64,000 nucleotides of DNA from UBA2357 sp041916775. GTDB lineage: Bacteria > Pseudomonadota > Gammaproteobacteria > Burkholderiales > Rhodocyclaceae. The DNA lies in NCBI GenBank assembly GCA_041916775.1, contig JAYRYZ010000004.1:1-64000 (forward strand). Direction: 5' to 3'. Both the position numbers and the translations under genes were made by a program. Numbering within the stretch: the stretch's first letter is position 1; every line of letters begins with the position of its first letter. The notes under the pieces were generated by a model, which worked only from the letters and a program-made list of their open reading frames with translations, was not told the DNA's origin and ran no database searches. Shown here piece by piece: positions 1 through 8,171 of the stretch.

Positions 1-66
1 GGTCGGGGGCGCCCCCGGGGGGGCGGGGCCGGCGGGGGGGGGGGGTTCGGGGGGGGGCGGGGGGGA
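1..66. other. G-homopolymer-rich window end, probable low-quality sequence
   Basis: The first ~66 bases are almost only G and C, with several runs of seven or more G. Nothing after it in the window looks similar. It resembles the poly-G read ends seen at contig edges rather than biological sequence. From about 67 to 158 the sequence is ordinary and holds only the region downstream of the first gene; no gene or clear terminator is seen there. Confidence 0.6.
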
Positions 67-158
67 TCTCTTCATGAGTAGGCCGGGCTGGACGATGCTG
101 CGGCAGTTTCGCATTCCGTCGGCGCACAAGCAATCCGTCCGCCCGCCCCGGTGTGCAC

Positions 159-2444
159 TCAGTCGAGCATCGCGGGCTGACGCGGGGAGGCCGCTGGGGG
201 GGCGAGCCGTTCGGACGTGTGCTCCATGACGCCATCGAGAAAGCCCTGGCCCCATCGCTCGATGTCGTACTCTCGGACCACGTCGAAGAGCTCCCGCAAG
301 CGCGCCTGAGCCTCCGCCCGGTTCATCGCGATGCCGAAGTACAGCTTCGTGGTGAGATCCTGGATGTCGTGCGGGTTGGTCAGCACGGCCCCATGCAGTT
401 CAGCTGCCGCACCAGCGAACTCGGAAAGCACCAGCACACCGCACCCCCCGGTCAGGCCCTGGGTGGCGACGTACTCCTTCGCGACCAGGTTGAGTCCGTC
501 GCGCAGAGGGGTGATCCACATGACGTCCGCCATCGCGTACCAGGCCAGAACCTCCTCGAACGGAAGGGGGCGGAAGAAGAACTGTACTGGCGTCCAGCCG
601 ACCCGCGCGAAGCGTCCATTGACGCGTCCCACCGCCTGTTCGATGCGCGTCTGCAACTCGTCGTAGATCGTCATCTCCTTGGCTGCAGGTACGCACACCG
701 CAAGCAATGACACCTTGCAACGCAGTTCGGGGTGTTTGTCGAGCAGCTGCTCGAAGGCCTGGATCTTCTCCAGCGTGCCCTTGGTGTAGTCGAGGCGCTC
801 CACGGACAGGATGACGCGTGTGCCGGCGAGCTCCTGCCGCAGCGACGCCATGCGACGACGGGTCGCATCCGTCTCCAGAATCGACTCGATGCGCTTCACA
901 TCGAGCCCGACCGGATGTGTACCGAGGCCGATGCGCCGCCCGTGCACCTCGATCTCGGTCGTGACCTTGTCCAGGCCGACCGCGCAGCCATAGGTGAGGT
1001 AGCGCGGAGCACAGGCGCGGGATTCCAGCACCTTTATCGGCGCGACGCCGCGTGCCACGTCGACGAAGTTCTCGGCCTGGCGCGGGATGTGGAAGCCGAT
1101 GTAGTCGCACTGCAACAGGCTTCCCACGATGTCGCGCCGCCACGGCAAGACGTTGAACACGTCGGCGGAGGGGAAGTAGGTGTGGTGGAAGAAGGCGATG
1201 CGAAGGTCGGGTCGCAGCTCGCGCAGCGTGGCGGGAACCATCCACAGGTTGTAGTCGTGTATCCACACCACCGCGCCCTCGGCGGCCTCGGCAGCGGTCC
1301 GCTCTGCGAACAGACGATTCACGCGCAGGAACACTTCCCAGTCGTCCTCGCGGAACACGGCGCGCTCCCAGAAGGTGTGAAGCGTCGGCCAGAAGGCTTC
1401 CTTGGAAAAGCGCTTGTAGAAGACGTCGACGTCCTCCTTCGTCAGCGCGACGCGAGCGGCCAGCAGGCCGGGATAGCGCTTCGCATCCACGCGAGTGTGG
1501 ATCTCGAAAGGAATCGCCTTGCGCGGTTCGTGAATCGCCCACGCGACCCAGGCACCCTGACGCTGTTCACCGAAGAAGGAAAGCAGGGTTGGCAGGATGC
1601 CGTTCGGTGAAGTCGGCGGGCGCCGCACCACCCGGCCATTTTCCGTCGTCTCGTCATATGGCAGGCGGTGGTACACCATCACCAGGTCTGCCTTGCCCGG
1701 GGCATTCATCGCCCGAACCTCCGCATCGACACCACCTGGCCCGAGGAAGCCGAAATGGGCGATCGCCTCGAGGATCCCCCCGCACCCGGTGTGCCGGGCA
1801 TGCAGGACGCGCGCGCGGTCACGCGTGGCGTCGAGCAGCGCCTGTTCCGACTCTCCGACGCACACGCCGCTGAAACCCGCCTCGAACATCGAGAGATCGT
1901 TCAGGGTGTCGCCCGCCACCAGCACTTCGTCGTGGGTCAAGCCCAGTTGCCGGACCAGTGCGCTCAGCGTGCTCCCCTTGTTGACGCCCTGCGGCAGGAT
2001 GTCGAGATAGCGATCGGCCGAATACAGCACATCGCAACCCAGTCGCGCAGCGACCGCCTCGATCTCCGACGTGACCGCCTCGGCTGTGCAGAAATACGAG
2101 CATCGCCGCTGCTGGGGGACTTCCTGGCGCTCGAGTTGTTCGAAACAGGCCATCTCGGCGGCCACGACCCTTTCTCCCGGCCAGCGCGCGTCGATATCTG
2201 CCTGCAGCGGTTGCACGGCCTGTCGTGTCGGGCCGTCAACCACCGTGGCACCCACATCGCATATGATGAAATCGGGTGCGGGAATGGTGGGGTCGGAAAG
2301 GATGGGCAACACCACCTCCAGCCCCCTGCCGGTGACGAAGGCAAGCTTGATCTCGGGGTGGGCTGCGATCAGTTGGTAGAGGCGCTGGCGGTTCTCGGGG
2401 TGGCCGGCAAGAAAGGTGCCGTCCAGATCGGTTGCGAGCAGCAT
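159..2444 (-). CDS. ggpPS: Bifunctional glucosylglycerol-phosphate phosphatase/synthase (HAD + GT20)
   Basis: Predicted to make the compatible solute glucosylglycerol: the C-terminal GT20 domain joins ADP-glucose to glycerol-3-phosphate, and the N-terminal HAD domain removes the phosphate. Seen: a HAD domain in the first ~235 residues with DLDGTF (residues 6-11), VTGRG, KGSTL and GDTLNDLSMF motifs; then a ~500-residue GT20 domain with IHDYN, FNVLPWRRDIV, CDYIGFHIPRQAENFVDVAR, VERLDYTKG and ITPLRDGLNLVAKEY. The FNVLPW/IGFHIPRQ wording fits glucosylglycerol-phosphate synthases better than trehalose OtsA. The ATG at 2444 is chosen (761 aa) because AAAGGAGAA sits just upstream and it clears the MFS gene; a longer frame to 2546 would overlap it. 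It lies 55 bp downstream of the MFS gene and may be co-transcribed. Substrate specificity is inferred. Confidence 0.85.
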   Translation of the reverse strand: MLLATDLDGTFLAGHPENRQRLYQLIAAHPEIKLAFVTGRGLEVVLPILSDPTIPAPDFIICDVGATVVDGPTRQAVQPLQADIDARWPGERVVAAEMACFEQLERQEVPQQRRCSYFCTAEAVTSEIEAVAARLGCDVLYSADRYLDILPQGVNKGSTLSALVRQLGLTHDEVLVAGDTLNDLSMFEAGFSGVCVGESEQALLDATRDRARVLHARHTGCGGILEAIAHFGFLGPGGVDAEVRAMNAPGKADLVMVYHRLPYDETTENGRVVRRPPTSPNGILPTLLSFFGEQRQGAWVAWAIHEPRKAIPFEIHTRVDAKRYPGLLAARVALTKEDVDVFYKRFSKEAFWPTLHTFWERAVFREDDWEVFLRVNRLFAERTAAEAAEGAVVWIHDYNLWMVPATLRELRPDLRIAFFHHTYFPSADVFNVLPWRRDIVGSLLQCDYIGFHIPRQAENFVDVARGVAPIKVLESRACAPRYLTYGCAVGLDKVTTEIEVHGRRIGLGTHPVGLDVKRIESILETDATRRRMASLRQELAGTRVILSVERLDYTKGTLEKIQAFEQLLDKHPELRCKVSLLAVCVPAAKEMTIYDELQTRIEQAVGRVNGRFARVGWTPVQFFFRPLPFEEVLAWYAMADVMWITPLRDGLNLVAKEYVATQGLTGGCGVLVLSEFAGAAAELHGAVLTNPHDIQDLTTKLYFGIAMNRAEAQARLRELFDVVREYDIERWGQGFLDGVMEHTSERLAPPAASPRQPAMLD

Positions 2445-2499
2445 GTGCGGTTCTCCTTTGGGATGAACGCCGACACGGGTGCCGACTTGTAAGGGGTTT

Positions 2500-3753
2500 T
2501 CAGATCGATGGCGTGCGTGGGTCGCTTTCGCCGCGCGCTTCGGCATGCATCATTTCCAGCACGGTTGGCGAAGTTCTCACCATGGGGATGAATTGCGCGG
2601 GCGCTTCCACGATCGCGTCGGCACCGCGGCGCGCCTGCAGCAGCGCATGCAGGCAGAGGGGCGCGAGCATCGAGGCGAAATGCAGCGGCAGGGCGTGCGC
2701 CCCGAAGTGCGCCATCGCAAGGCCTGCAAGCGCAGGGCCGATTGCCGCGCCGACACCATGCAGTAGCAACAGGGCGGCGCTGCCGGACAGAATCTCCTCG
2801 TGTGCGAGATGGTCGATCAGATGCGCAACGACGATCGGGTACAGCGCGAAGGCGAAGCAGCCGAACACGAAGGCCGCCGTCAGGACGGCCTTTCCGGCTA
2901 CGCCTGCCACGGCCCACCCAAGCGCGGCCAGACAGGCTGCGCCCGCCGCCATGCCCAGCGCACGCCTGCGATCGATGCGATCCGAAACGCGCCCGATCGG
3001 CCATTGTGCGAGCGCACCGCCCAGGATGGTGAGCGTCATCAGCATGGCCACATCGGTATCCGTCAGGCCGATGCGCTGGCCATACACCGCGCTCAGGCCC
3101 CAGAACGCCCCCATGCAGAGTCCGGAGAGCATTGCGCCGGAGCAGGCTGCGGGCGCGGCTCGCCACAGGCGCAGCAGCGGCTGGCGGGGAGCATGCGTCA
3201 GGGCGGGGGGCGAGAACCGTGTTGCCGAAACCGGCGTGACCGCCAGACATATCAGGATGGTTGCGATCGCAAACGGCGCGAACGCCAGCGGGTCCGCCAC
3301 CTGCAGCAACTGCTGTGCAAGCGCGAGTGCCCCGAGATTAACCGCCATGTAGATCGCGAAGATCTGGCTGCGCCGCTCGTGGGCCGCCTGACTGTTGAGC
3401 CAACTCTCTATCACGGTGTACAGCCCGACCAGCGCCAAGCCCGTCGCCACTCTCAGTATTGCCCATGGCAGGGGTGCCACCAGCAGCGTGTGCAACTGGA
3501 CGCACGCCGCAGCGGATGCGGCGAAGAAGGCGAATGCGCGCACATGGCCGGTACGCCGTATCAGGCCGGGGCACACATGGGTTCCGATGAGGAAGCCGGC
3601 GAAGTAGGCCGAACCCAGCAGACCCATGGTGGCGTTGCCGAAGCCCTCGGCCGCACCGCGAAGTGCAAGGACGGTGTTGAGCAGTCCGGTGCCGAGCAAC
3701 AGCAGTGCAGTCCCGGCAAGCAGTGCGCCAATCGGGAACAGATGAGCAAGCAT
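2500..3753 (-). CDS. MFS transporter (YcaD-like)
   Basis: A major facilitator superfamily permease in the inner membrane, about 417 aa from ATG 3753, with twelve hydrophobic segments separable by eye. The loop between helices 2 and 3 reads GLIRRTGHVRAFAF and the second-half equivalent reads IGRVSDRIDRRRALG, both typical MFS loops. IESWLNSQAAHERRSQIFAIY resembles the YcaD/YfkF group. The frame is open to 3918, but the extra 55 residues are not hydrophobic and overlap the AT-rich divergent region, so the inner ATG at 3753 is preferred; no strong ribosome site is seen there. The glucosylglycerol synthase gene follows after 55 bp, so a role in solute or sugar movement is possible. No substrate can be read from the sequence. 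Confidence 0.75.
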   Translation of the reverse strand: MLAHLFPIGALLAGTALLLLGTGLLNTVLALRGAAEGFGNATMGLLGSAYFAGFLIGTHVCPGLIRRTGHVRAFAFFAASAAACVQLHTLLVAPLPWAILRVATGLALVGLYTVIESWLNSQAAHERRSQIFAIYMAVNLGALALAQQLLQVADPLAFAPFAIATILICLAVTPVSATRFSPPALTHAPRQPLLRLWRAAPAACSGAMLSGLCMGAFWGLSAVYGQRIGLTDTDVAMLMTLTILGGALAQWPIGRVSDRIDRRRALGMAAGAACLAALGWAVAGVAGKAVLTAAFVFGCFAFALYPIVVAHLIDHLAHEEILSGSAALLLLHGVGAAIGPALAGLAMAHFGAHALPLHFASMLAPLCLHALLQARRGADAIVEAPAQFIPMVRTSPTVLEMMHAEARGESDPRTPSI

Positions 3754-3809
3754 GTCGAGGTAGGTGCAATGCAAAAAACCGGCCACTGCCTTGATGCACA
3801 GCAGCAAAC

Positions 3810-3821
3810 ATTTTGCAAAAT
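3810..3821. promoter_or_regulatory. 12-bp perfect palindrome in the MFS/lysR divergent region
   Basis: ATTTTGCAAAAT is a perfect 12-bp palindrome inside an AT-rich 241-bp gap (3754-3994) between the MFS gene (minus) and the lysR gene (plus). Its position suits an operator for either gene, for example LysR autoregulation. The function is inferred. Confidence 0.35.
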
Positions 3822-3994
3822 CTAATTGGGACAAACATGATTTTACGCCAATAGCGCCGGGAAGATCGATAGGCTTTCGCCGCCATCCCGTTGCGCCCAT
3901 GGTCGGGAGCAGCCACACTCATGCTGTTTCGGGGCTTTTGCGGGCAAGCCGCGCTGCAGCCGATTCCGACCGGATCACCGCAAGGACGTCATTC

Positions 3995-4966
3995 ATGGCA
4001 TCGCCATTCGGCTTCGATCTGCGCGCGCTGGAGGTCTTCATGACCGCGGTGGAGACCGGCAACCTCACCGCCGCGGCGGAGCGTCTCGGCACGACGCAGT
4101 CGTCGGTGTCGCAGACGCTCGCGAACCTGGAAAGTAACCTCGAGGTGCGACTCCTCGACCGCACGGTGCGTCCGCTGCGGGTGACGACCGCGGGGCGCTT
4201 CCTCTACGACCGGGCGAGCCACATCCTCGCCGAGGCGCGTCGCACCGGGCGCGACATCCAGGCCGGGCACTTCCAGCAACTGCACCATGTGCGCATCGCG
4301 CTGGTGGATTCGATCGCGACCGCGGTCGGCCGGCCGCTGATCGACGCGGTGCGGCGGCGCACCGAGGACTGGTCGATCAGCACCGGCCTGTCGCACATGC
4401 ACGCGCCAGCGCTGTTGTCGCGCCAGGTCGATATCATCATTTCCGATGATGCACTGGAAGATCACGACGACCTCACTCGCTTCCCCATCCTGCGCGAACC
4501 CTTCGTGCTGGCGCTGCCGCCCGACTTCGAGGGCGACGTGCTCGGCCTCGACCGGCTGCAACGGCAGATGGAGTTCATCCGCTACCCGGCGCACTCGCTC
4601 ATCGGCCAGTCGATCGAGCGTTACCTGCGCCGCCAGCAGGTGGAGCTGCCGCGCCGCCTGCATCTGGACAACACCTTCGCGGTGATCTCCACCGTGGCCT
4701 CCGGCGTGGGCTGGACGATCACCACGCCGCTGTGCCTGTTCCAGAGCGGCATCAAGCGCTGGCCGGTGGTGTGCCGGCCGCTGCCGGGGCAGCCGCAGTT
4801 CCGCCAGCTCACGCTGGTGGCGCGGCGCAACGAGTTGTGGGACCTGCCGCGCGTGATCGCCGAGGACAGCTGTCAGATCCTGCGTGAGCGCTTTCTTGCC
4901 GACGTCGCGGCGAGCCTGCCGTGGGTCGCGTCGCTGATCCATGTCGGCGGGACGGCGCAGGGCTAG
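3995..4966 (+). CDS. LysR-family transcriptional regulator
   Basis: A 323-aa LysR-type regulator. The N-terminal winged helix-turn-helix (about residues 5-65) shows LRALEVFMTAVETGNLTAAA and LGTTQSSVSQTLANLE, followed by LLDRTVRPLRVTTAGRFLYD. An effector-binding domain fills the rest. The ATG at 3995 is chosen because AAGGA lies 8-9 bases upstream and the helix-turn-helix starts right after it; the open frame back to 3764 is not protein-like. It sits 111 bp upstream of a TRAP transporter and a catabolic gene set on the same strand, so it probably controls them in response to the imported compound or a pathway intermediate. That link is inferred from position and from a dyad at 4974-4993. Confidence 0.9.
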   Translation: MASPFGFDLRALEVFMTAVETGNLTAAAERLGTTQSSVSQTLANLESNLEVRLLDRTVRPLRVTTAGRFLYDRASHILAEARRTGRDIQAGHFQQLHHVRIALVDSIATAVGRPLIDAVRRRTEDWSISTGLSHMHAPALLSRQVDIIISDDALEDHDDLTRFPILREPFVLALPPDFEGDVLGLDRLQRQMEFIRYPAHSLIGQSIERYLRRQQVELPRRLHLDNTFAVISTVASGVGWTITTPLCLFQSGIKRWPVVCRPLPGQPQFRQLTLVARRNELWDLPRVIAEDSCQILRERFLADVAASLPWVASLIHVGGTAQG

Positions 4967-4973
4967 CGACCGA

Positions 4974-4993
4974 CATCATCGTTTTTTCTGATG
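4974..4993. promoter_or_regulatory. Candidate LysR operator upstream of the TRAP genes
   Basis: CATCA and TGATG form an inverted repeat around a 10-base T-rich spacer (CATCATCGTTTTTTCTGATG). This fits the loose LysR binding pattern of a short dyad about 10 bases apart. It lies just after the lysR stop codon and about 85 bp before dctQ. With its T-run it might instead act as a weak lysR terminator. Confidence 0.35.
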
Positions 4994-5021
4994 GTTTGCT
5001 GCGGTGCTCCGGTGAACGTGT

Positions 5022-5050
5022 TTGCGACCACGGCGGCGCGCGCCTAGAGT
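5022..5050 (+). promoter_or_regulatory. Candidate sigma-70 promoter for the TRAP operon
   Basis: TTGCGA (5022-5027) and TAGAGT (5045-5050) are 17 bases apart, each matching the -35 or -10 consensus at 4 of 6 positions. They lie 28 bp before the dctQ start and downstream of the putative LysR dyad, a normal arrangement for an activated promoter. Confidence 0.4.
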
Positions 5051-5077
5051 CGGCGCACGCTGTTTCAGGGAGCGGAC

Positions 5078-5587
5078 ATGCCTGGGGTGATACGCGCCTA
5101 CGTGCGCTACGTCGATGGACTCAACCGTGTGATCGGGCGGATCGTGATGACCATGATCTTCGCGATGATCGCGGTGTTGCTCTACTCCTCGGTGTCCAAG
5201 ACCTTCCACCTGCCGGCGATGTGGACGCTGGAGATGGCGCAGTTCCTGATGGTGGCCTACTTCCTCCTCGGCGGCGCGTACTCCATGCAGCTCGACGCCC
5301 ATGTGCGCATGGATCTGCTCTACGAGCGCTGGTCGCCGCGCACCCGCGCCCGGGTCGACACCGTCACCATCCTGCTCCTCATCTTCTACCTCGTGTTCCT
5401 GCTCTATGGCGCGGTGTCCTCCACCCGCTACGCGATCGAGTACGACGAGACCAGCTACTCCGCCTGGTCGCCGGCGATGGCGCCGATCAAGATCGTCATG
5501 ACCATCGGCATCGGCCTGATGCTGCTGCAGGCGATCGCGACCTTCTTCCGCGATCTCGGCAAGGCCATCGGGAGGCCGATCGAATGA
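5078..5587 (+). CDS. dctQ: TRAP transporter small membrane subunit (DctQ type)
   Basis: A 169-aa inner-membrane protein with four hydrophobic helices, the usual size and shape of a TRAP small subunit. Typical features are the WTLEMAQFLMVAYFLLGGAY segment in helix 2 and the polar DAHVRMDLLYERWSPRTRA loop after it. It pairs with the large permease DctM and the periplasmic binding protein DctP to import a solute using the sodium or proton gradient. Its stop codon overlaps the dctM start (ATGA), so the two subunits are translationally coupled. It begins with an ATG preceded by AGGGAG. Confidence 0.9.
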   Translation: MPGVIRAYVRYVDGLNRVIGRIVMTMIFAMIAVLLYSSVSKTFHLPAMWTLEMAQFLMVAYFLLGGAYSMQLDAHVRMDLLYERWSPRTRARVDTVTILLLIFYLVFLLYGAVSSTRYAIEYDETSYSAWSPAMAPIKIVMTIGIGLMLLQAIATFFRDLGKAIGRPIE

Positions 5588-6909
5588 GCTACGAGCTGAT
5601 CGCGCTCTTGATGTTCTCGTCGATGATGCTGTTGCTGCTCACCGGCAAGCGCGTGTTCGGGGCGATCGGCGCGGTGGCGGTGCTGGCCGCGCTCGCGCTG
5701 TGGGGCGACGGCGGTGCCGAGATGGCGTTCTCGGCGGCGATGAAGCTGATGAAGTGGTACCCGCTGCTGACGCTGCCGCTTTTCATCTACATGGGCTACA
5801 TGCTGTCCGAATCGGGCATCGCGGAGGACCTCTACCGCATGTTCCATGTGTGGATGGCGCCGCTGCCGGGCGGGCTCGCGATCGGTACGATCGGGCTGAT
5901 GGTGGCGATCTCGGCGATCAACGGCCTGTCGGTCGCGGGCATGGCGATCGGCTGCAGCATCGCGTTGCCCGAGCTGCTGCGCCGCGGCTACGACAAGGTG
6001 ATGGTCACCGGCGTGATCCAGGGTGGCAGCACCCTGGGCATCCTGGTGCCGCCATCGGTGGTGCTGGTGCTGTACGGCATGATCGCGCGCCAGCCGGTGG
6101 GCCAGTTGTGGCTCGCCGGGCTGCTGCCGGGGCTGATGATGGCGGCGCTCTTCATCGCCTACATCGCAATCCGCTGCAAGCTGCAACCGCATCTGGCGCC
6201 GCGCCTGTCGAAGGAAGAGCGTGCGCAGATCACCTGGGCCGAGAAAATCTCGGCGCTGAAGGCAGGCGTGGTGCCGTTCCTGATCTTCTTCTCGATGATC
6301 GGCCTCTTCCTGCTCGGTTACACCAGCCTGGTCGAGAGCTCGGCGGTGGGCGCGGTAACCGCGACGCTGGCGGCCCTCTTCAAGCGTCGCCTGACGCGCA
6401 AGGTGATGGAGGACACGCTGCGCAACACCCTCGCGATCAGCTGCATGTTCATGTGGATCATCCTCGCGGCGCTGTGCTTCGGCGCGGTGTTCGACGGTCT
6501 CGGCGCGGTGAACGCGATCGAATCCCTGTTCAAGGAGCGGTTGGGCCTGAGCCCGTGGGAGATCCTCATCCTGATGCAGCTCTCCTTCCTGGTGATGGGC
6601 ATGTTCCTCGACGACACCGCGATGCTGGTGATCGTGGCGCCCTTGTACGTGCCGCTGGTCGGCAGCCTGGGCTTCGACCTGGTGTGGTACGGCGTGCTCT
6701 ACACCATCACCTGCCAGATCGCCTACATGACCCCGCCCTTCGGCTACAACCTGTTCCTGATGCGCGCGATGGCGCCGCCGGACGTGACGCTCCGCGACAT
6801 CTACGCCTCGGTCGCACCCTTCGCCGCAATCATGGCCGTGGCGATGGTGCTGGTGATGATGTTCCCGCAGATCGCGCTGTGGCTGCCCGAGTGGCACTAC
6901 GCAAGATGA
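5584..6909 (+). CDS. dctM: TRAP transporter large permease (DctM type)
   Basis: A 441-aa permease with about twelve membrane segments, the translocation channel of the TRAP system. Family signatures include GLSVAGMAIGCSIALPELLR, GGSTLGILVPPSVVLVLYG, ESSAVGAVTATLAALF, FLDDTAMLVIVAPLYVPLV and QIAYMTPPFGYNLFLMRAMA. The start ATG at 5584 overlaps the dctQ stop by four bases; the same frame is open further upstream (4921) but only as a shadow of dctQ. dctP follows after 82 bp. The gene order Q-M-P is common among TRAP systems for organic acids and related zwitterions. Confidence 0.93.
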   Translation: MSYELIALLMFSSMMLLLLTGKRVFGAIGAVAVLAALALWGDGGAEMAFSAAMKLMKWYPLLTLPLFIYMGYMLSESGIAEDLYRMFHVWMAPLPGGLAIGTIGLMVAISAINGLSVAGMAIGCSIALPELLRRGYDKVMVTGVIQGGSTLGILVPPSVVLVLYGMIARQPVGQLWLAGLLPGLMMAALFIAYIAIRCKLQPHLAPRLSKEERAQITWAEKISALKAGVVPFLIFFSMIGLFLLGYTSLVESSAVGAVTATLAALFKRRLTRKVMEDTLRNTLAISCMFMWIILAALCFGAVFDGLGAVNAIESLFKERLGLSPWEILILMQLSFLVMGMFLDDTAMLVIVAPLYVPLVGSLGFDLVWYGVLYTITCQIAYMTPPFGYNLFLMRAMAPPDVTLRDIYASVAPFAAIMAVAMVLVMMFPQIALWLPEWHYAR

Positions 6910-6991
6910 GCGGAAGGCGGGCGCGGCAGTGGTTGCAAGTTCCCTGAACCCGGATCGGTATCGGTTCGAACACGACGAAGGAGACAGCAGC

Positions 6992-8041
6992 ATGAGCACA
7001 AGACGTGATTTCCTCAGAAAGGCGGTCGTCGGTGGCGCCGCGGGCGGTGCGGTGCTGGGCGCACCCTTCGTGCATGCCCAGTCCAAGACCAAGATCACCT
7101 GGCGGTTGCAGACCTACGCCGGTGCCGCACTCGGCGAGCACGTCATCAAGCCGGCGGTGGATGCCTTCAACAAGGCCGCCAACGGCGAGATGGAGATCAA
7201 GCTCTACTACGCAGACCAGCTCGTGCCCACCGGCGAGCTGTTCCGCGCGATGCAGCGCGGCACCATCGACGCGGTGCAGAGCGACGACGACTCGATCGCG
7301 GCGCCTGTGGATATCGCGGTGTTCGGCGGCTACTTCCCCTTCGCCACCCGCCACAGCCTGGATATTCCGGTGCTGTTCCACCAGTGGGGTCTGAACGAGA
7401 TCTGGAAGGAGGCCTACGACGAGGTGAAGGGCGTCACCTGGCTATCCGCCGGCGCCTGGGACCCCTGCCATTTCGCCACCGTGCAACCGATCCGCAGCCT
7501 TGCCGACCTGAAGGGCAAGCGCATCTTCACCTTCCCCACCGCCGGCAAGTTTCTCGCACGCTTCGGCGTGGTGCCGGTCACCCTGCCGTGGGAGGACGTG
7601 GAGGTGGCGGTGCAGACCGGCGAGCTCGACGGCATCGCCTGGTCGGGCATCACCGAGGATTACACCGTCGGCTGGGCCAACGTCACCAAGTACTTCCTCA
7701 CCAACAACATCTCCGGCGCGTGGTGTGGCTCCTTCTTCGCCAACACCGAGAAGTGGAACGCAGTGCCGGAGCACCTCAAGACGCTCTGGCAGATGTGCAT
7801 GGACAGCTCCCACTACTACCGCCAGCACTGGTACTGGGGCGGTGAGGCGAAGCTGCGTGTGGAGGGCACCAAGCTGCAGCTCACCACCATCCCCGCCGAG
7901 GAGTGGAAGACGGTGGAGGACGAGGCGGTCAAGTTCTGGGACGAGATCGCCAAGACCAGCCCGCGCTGCGCCAAGGTCGTCGACATCTTCAAGCGCTACA
8001 ACGCGCTCATGGCCAAGGCGGGCACACCCTACCGGGGCTGA
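6992..8041 (+). CDS. dctP: TRAP transporter substrate-binding protein with Tat signal (DctP type)
   Basis: A 349-aa periplasmic solute receptor. The N-terminus carries a twin-arginine signal (STRRDFLRK, then a glycine/alanine-rich stretch ending near FVHA), which suggests export in a folded state, as for the TakP-like branch of the family. Body motifs include GELFRAMQRGTIDAVQ, DLKGKRIFTFPTAGKFLARF and GELDGIAWSGITEDYTVGW. ATG 6992 is chosen for the GAAGGAGA ribosome site upstream and because it gives the Tat signal at the very N-terminus. It follows dctQM and precedes a terminator-like hairpin and the gamma-glutamyl pathway genes. The ligand is unknown; an amino alcohol, amino acid-like zwitterion or keto acid would suit the neighbours. 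Confidence 0.92.
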   Translation: MSTRRDFLRKAVVGGAAGGAVLGAPFVHAQSKTKITWRLQTYAGAALGEHVIKPAVDAFNKAANGEMEIKLYYADQLVPTGELFRAMQRGTIDAVQSDDDSIAAPVDIAVFGGYFPFATRHSLDIPVLFHQWGLNEIWKEAYDEVKGVTWLSAGAWDPCHFATVQPIRSLADLKGKRIFTFPTAGKFLARFGVVPVTLPWEDVEVAVQTGELDGIAWSGITEDYTVGWANVTKYFLTNNISGAWCGSFFANTEKWNAVPEHLKTLWQMCMDSSHYYRQHWYWGGEAKLRVEGTKLQLTTIPAEEWKTVEDEAVKFWDEIAKTSPRCAKVVDIFKRYNALMAKAGTPYRG

Positions 8042-8056
8042 CCCAATCCTTGCACG

Positions 8057-8102
8057 GCGCGTGCCGGCGGGCAGCCCGAGTGGCCGGCACGCGCGCCTTT
8101 TT
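8057..8102 (+). terminator. Hairpin with T-run after dctP
   Basis: GCGCGTGCCGGC (8057-8068) pairs perfectly with GCCGGCACGCGC (8083-8094) around a 14-base loop, and a run of five T follows at 8098-8102. It would end or attenuate the TRAP transcript before the downstream enzyme genes, giving more transporter than enzyme mRNA, or separating two transcripts. Confidence 0.6.
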
Positions 8103-8171
8103 CCGCCGACGCGGCGGTGAACAAGGTCCACGCACTCGGAACACAGGCTCGCGAGAAGCCGGAGAGGAGAC

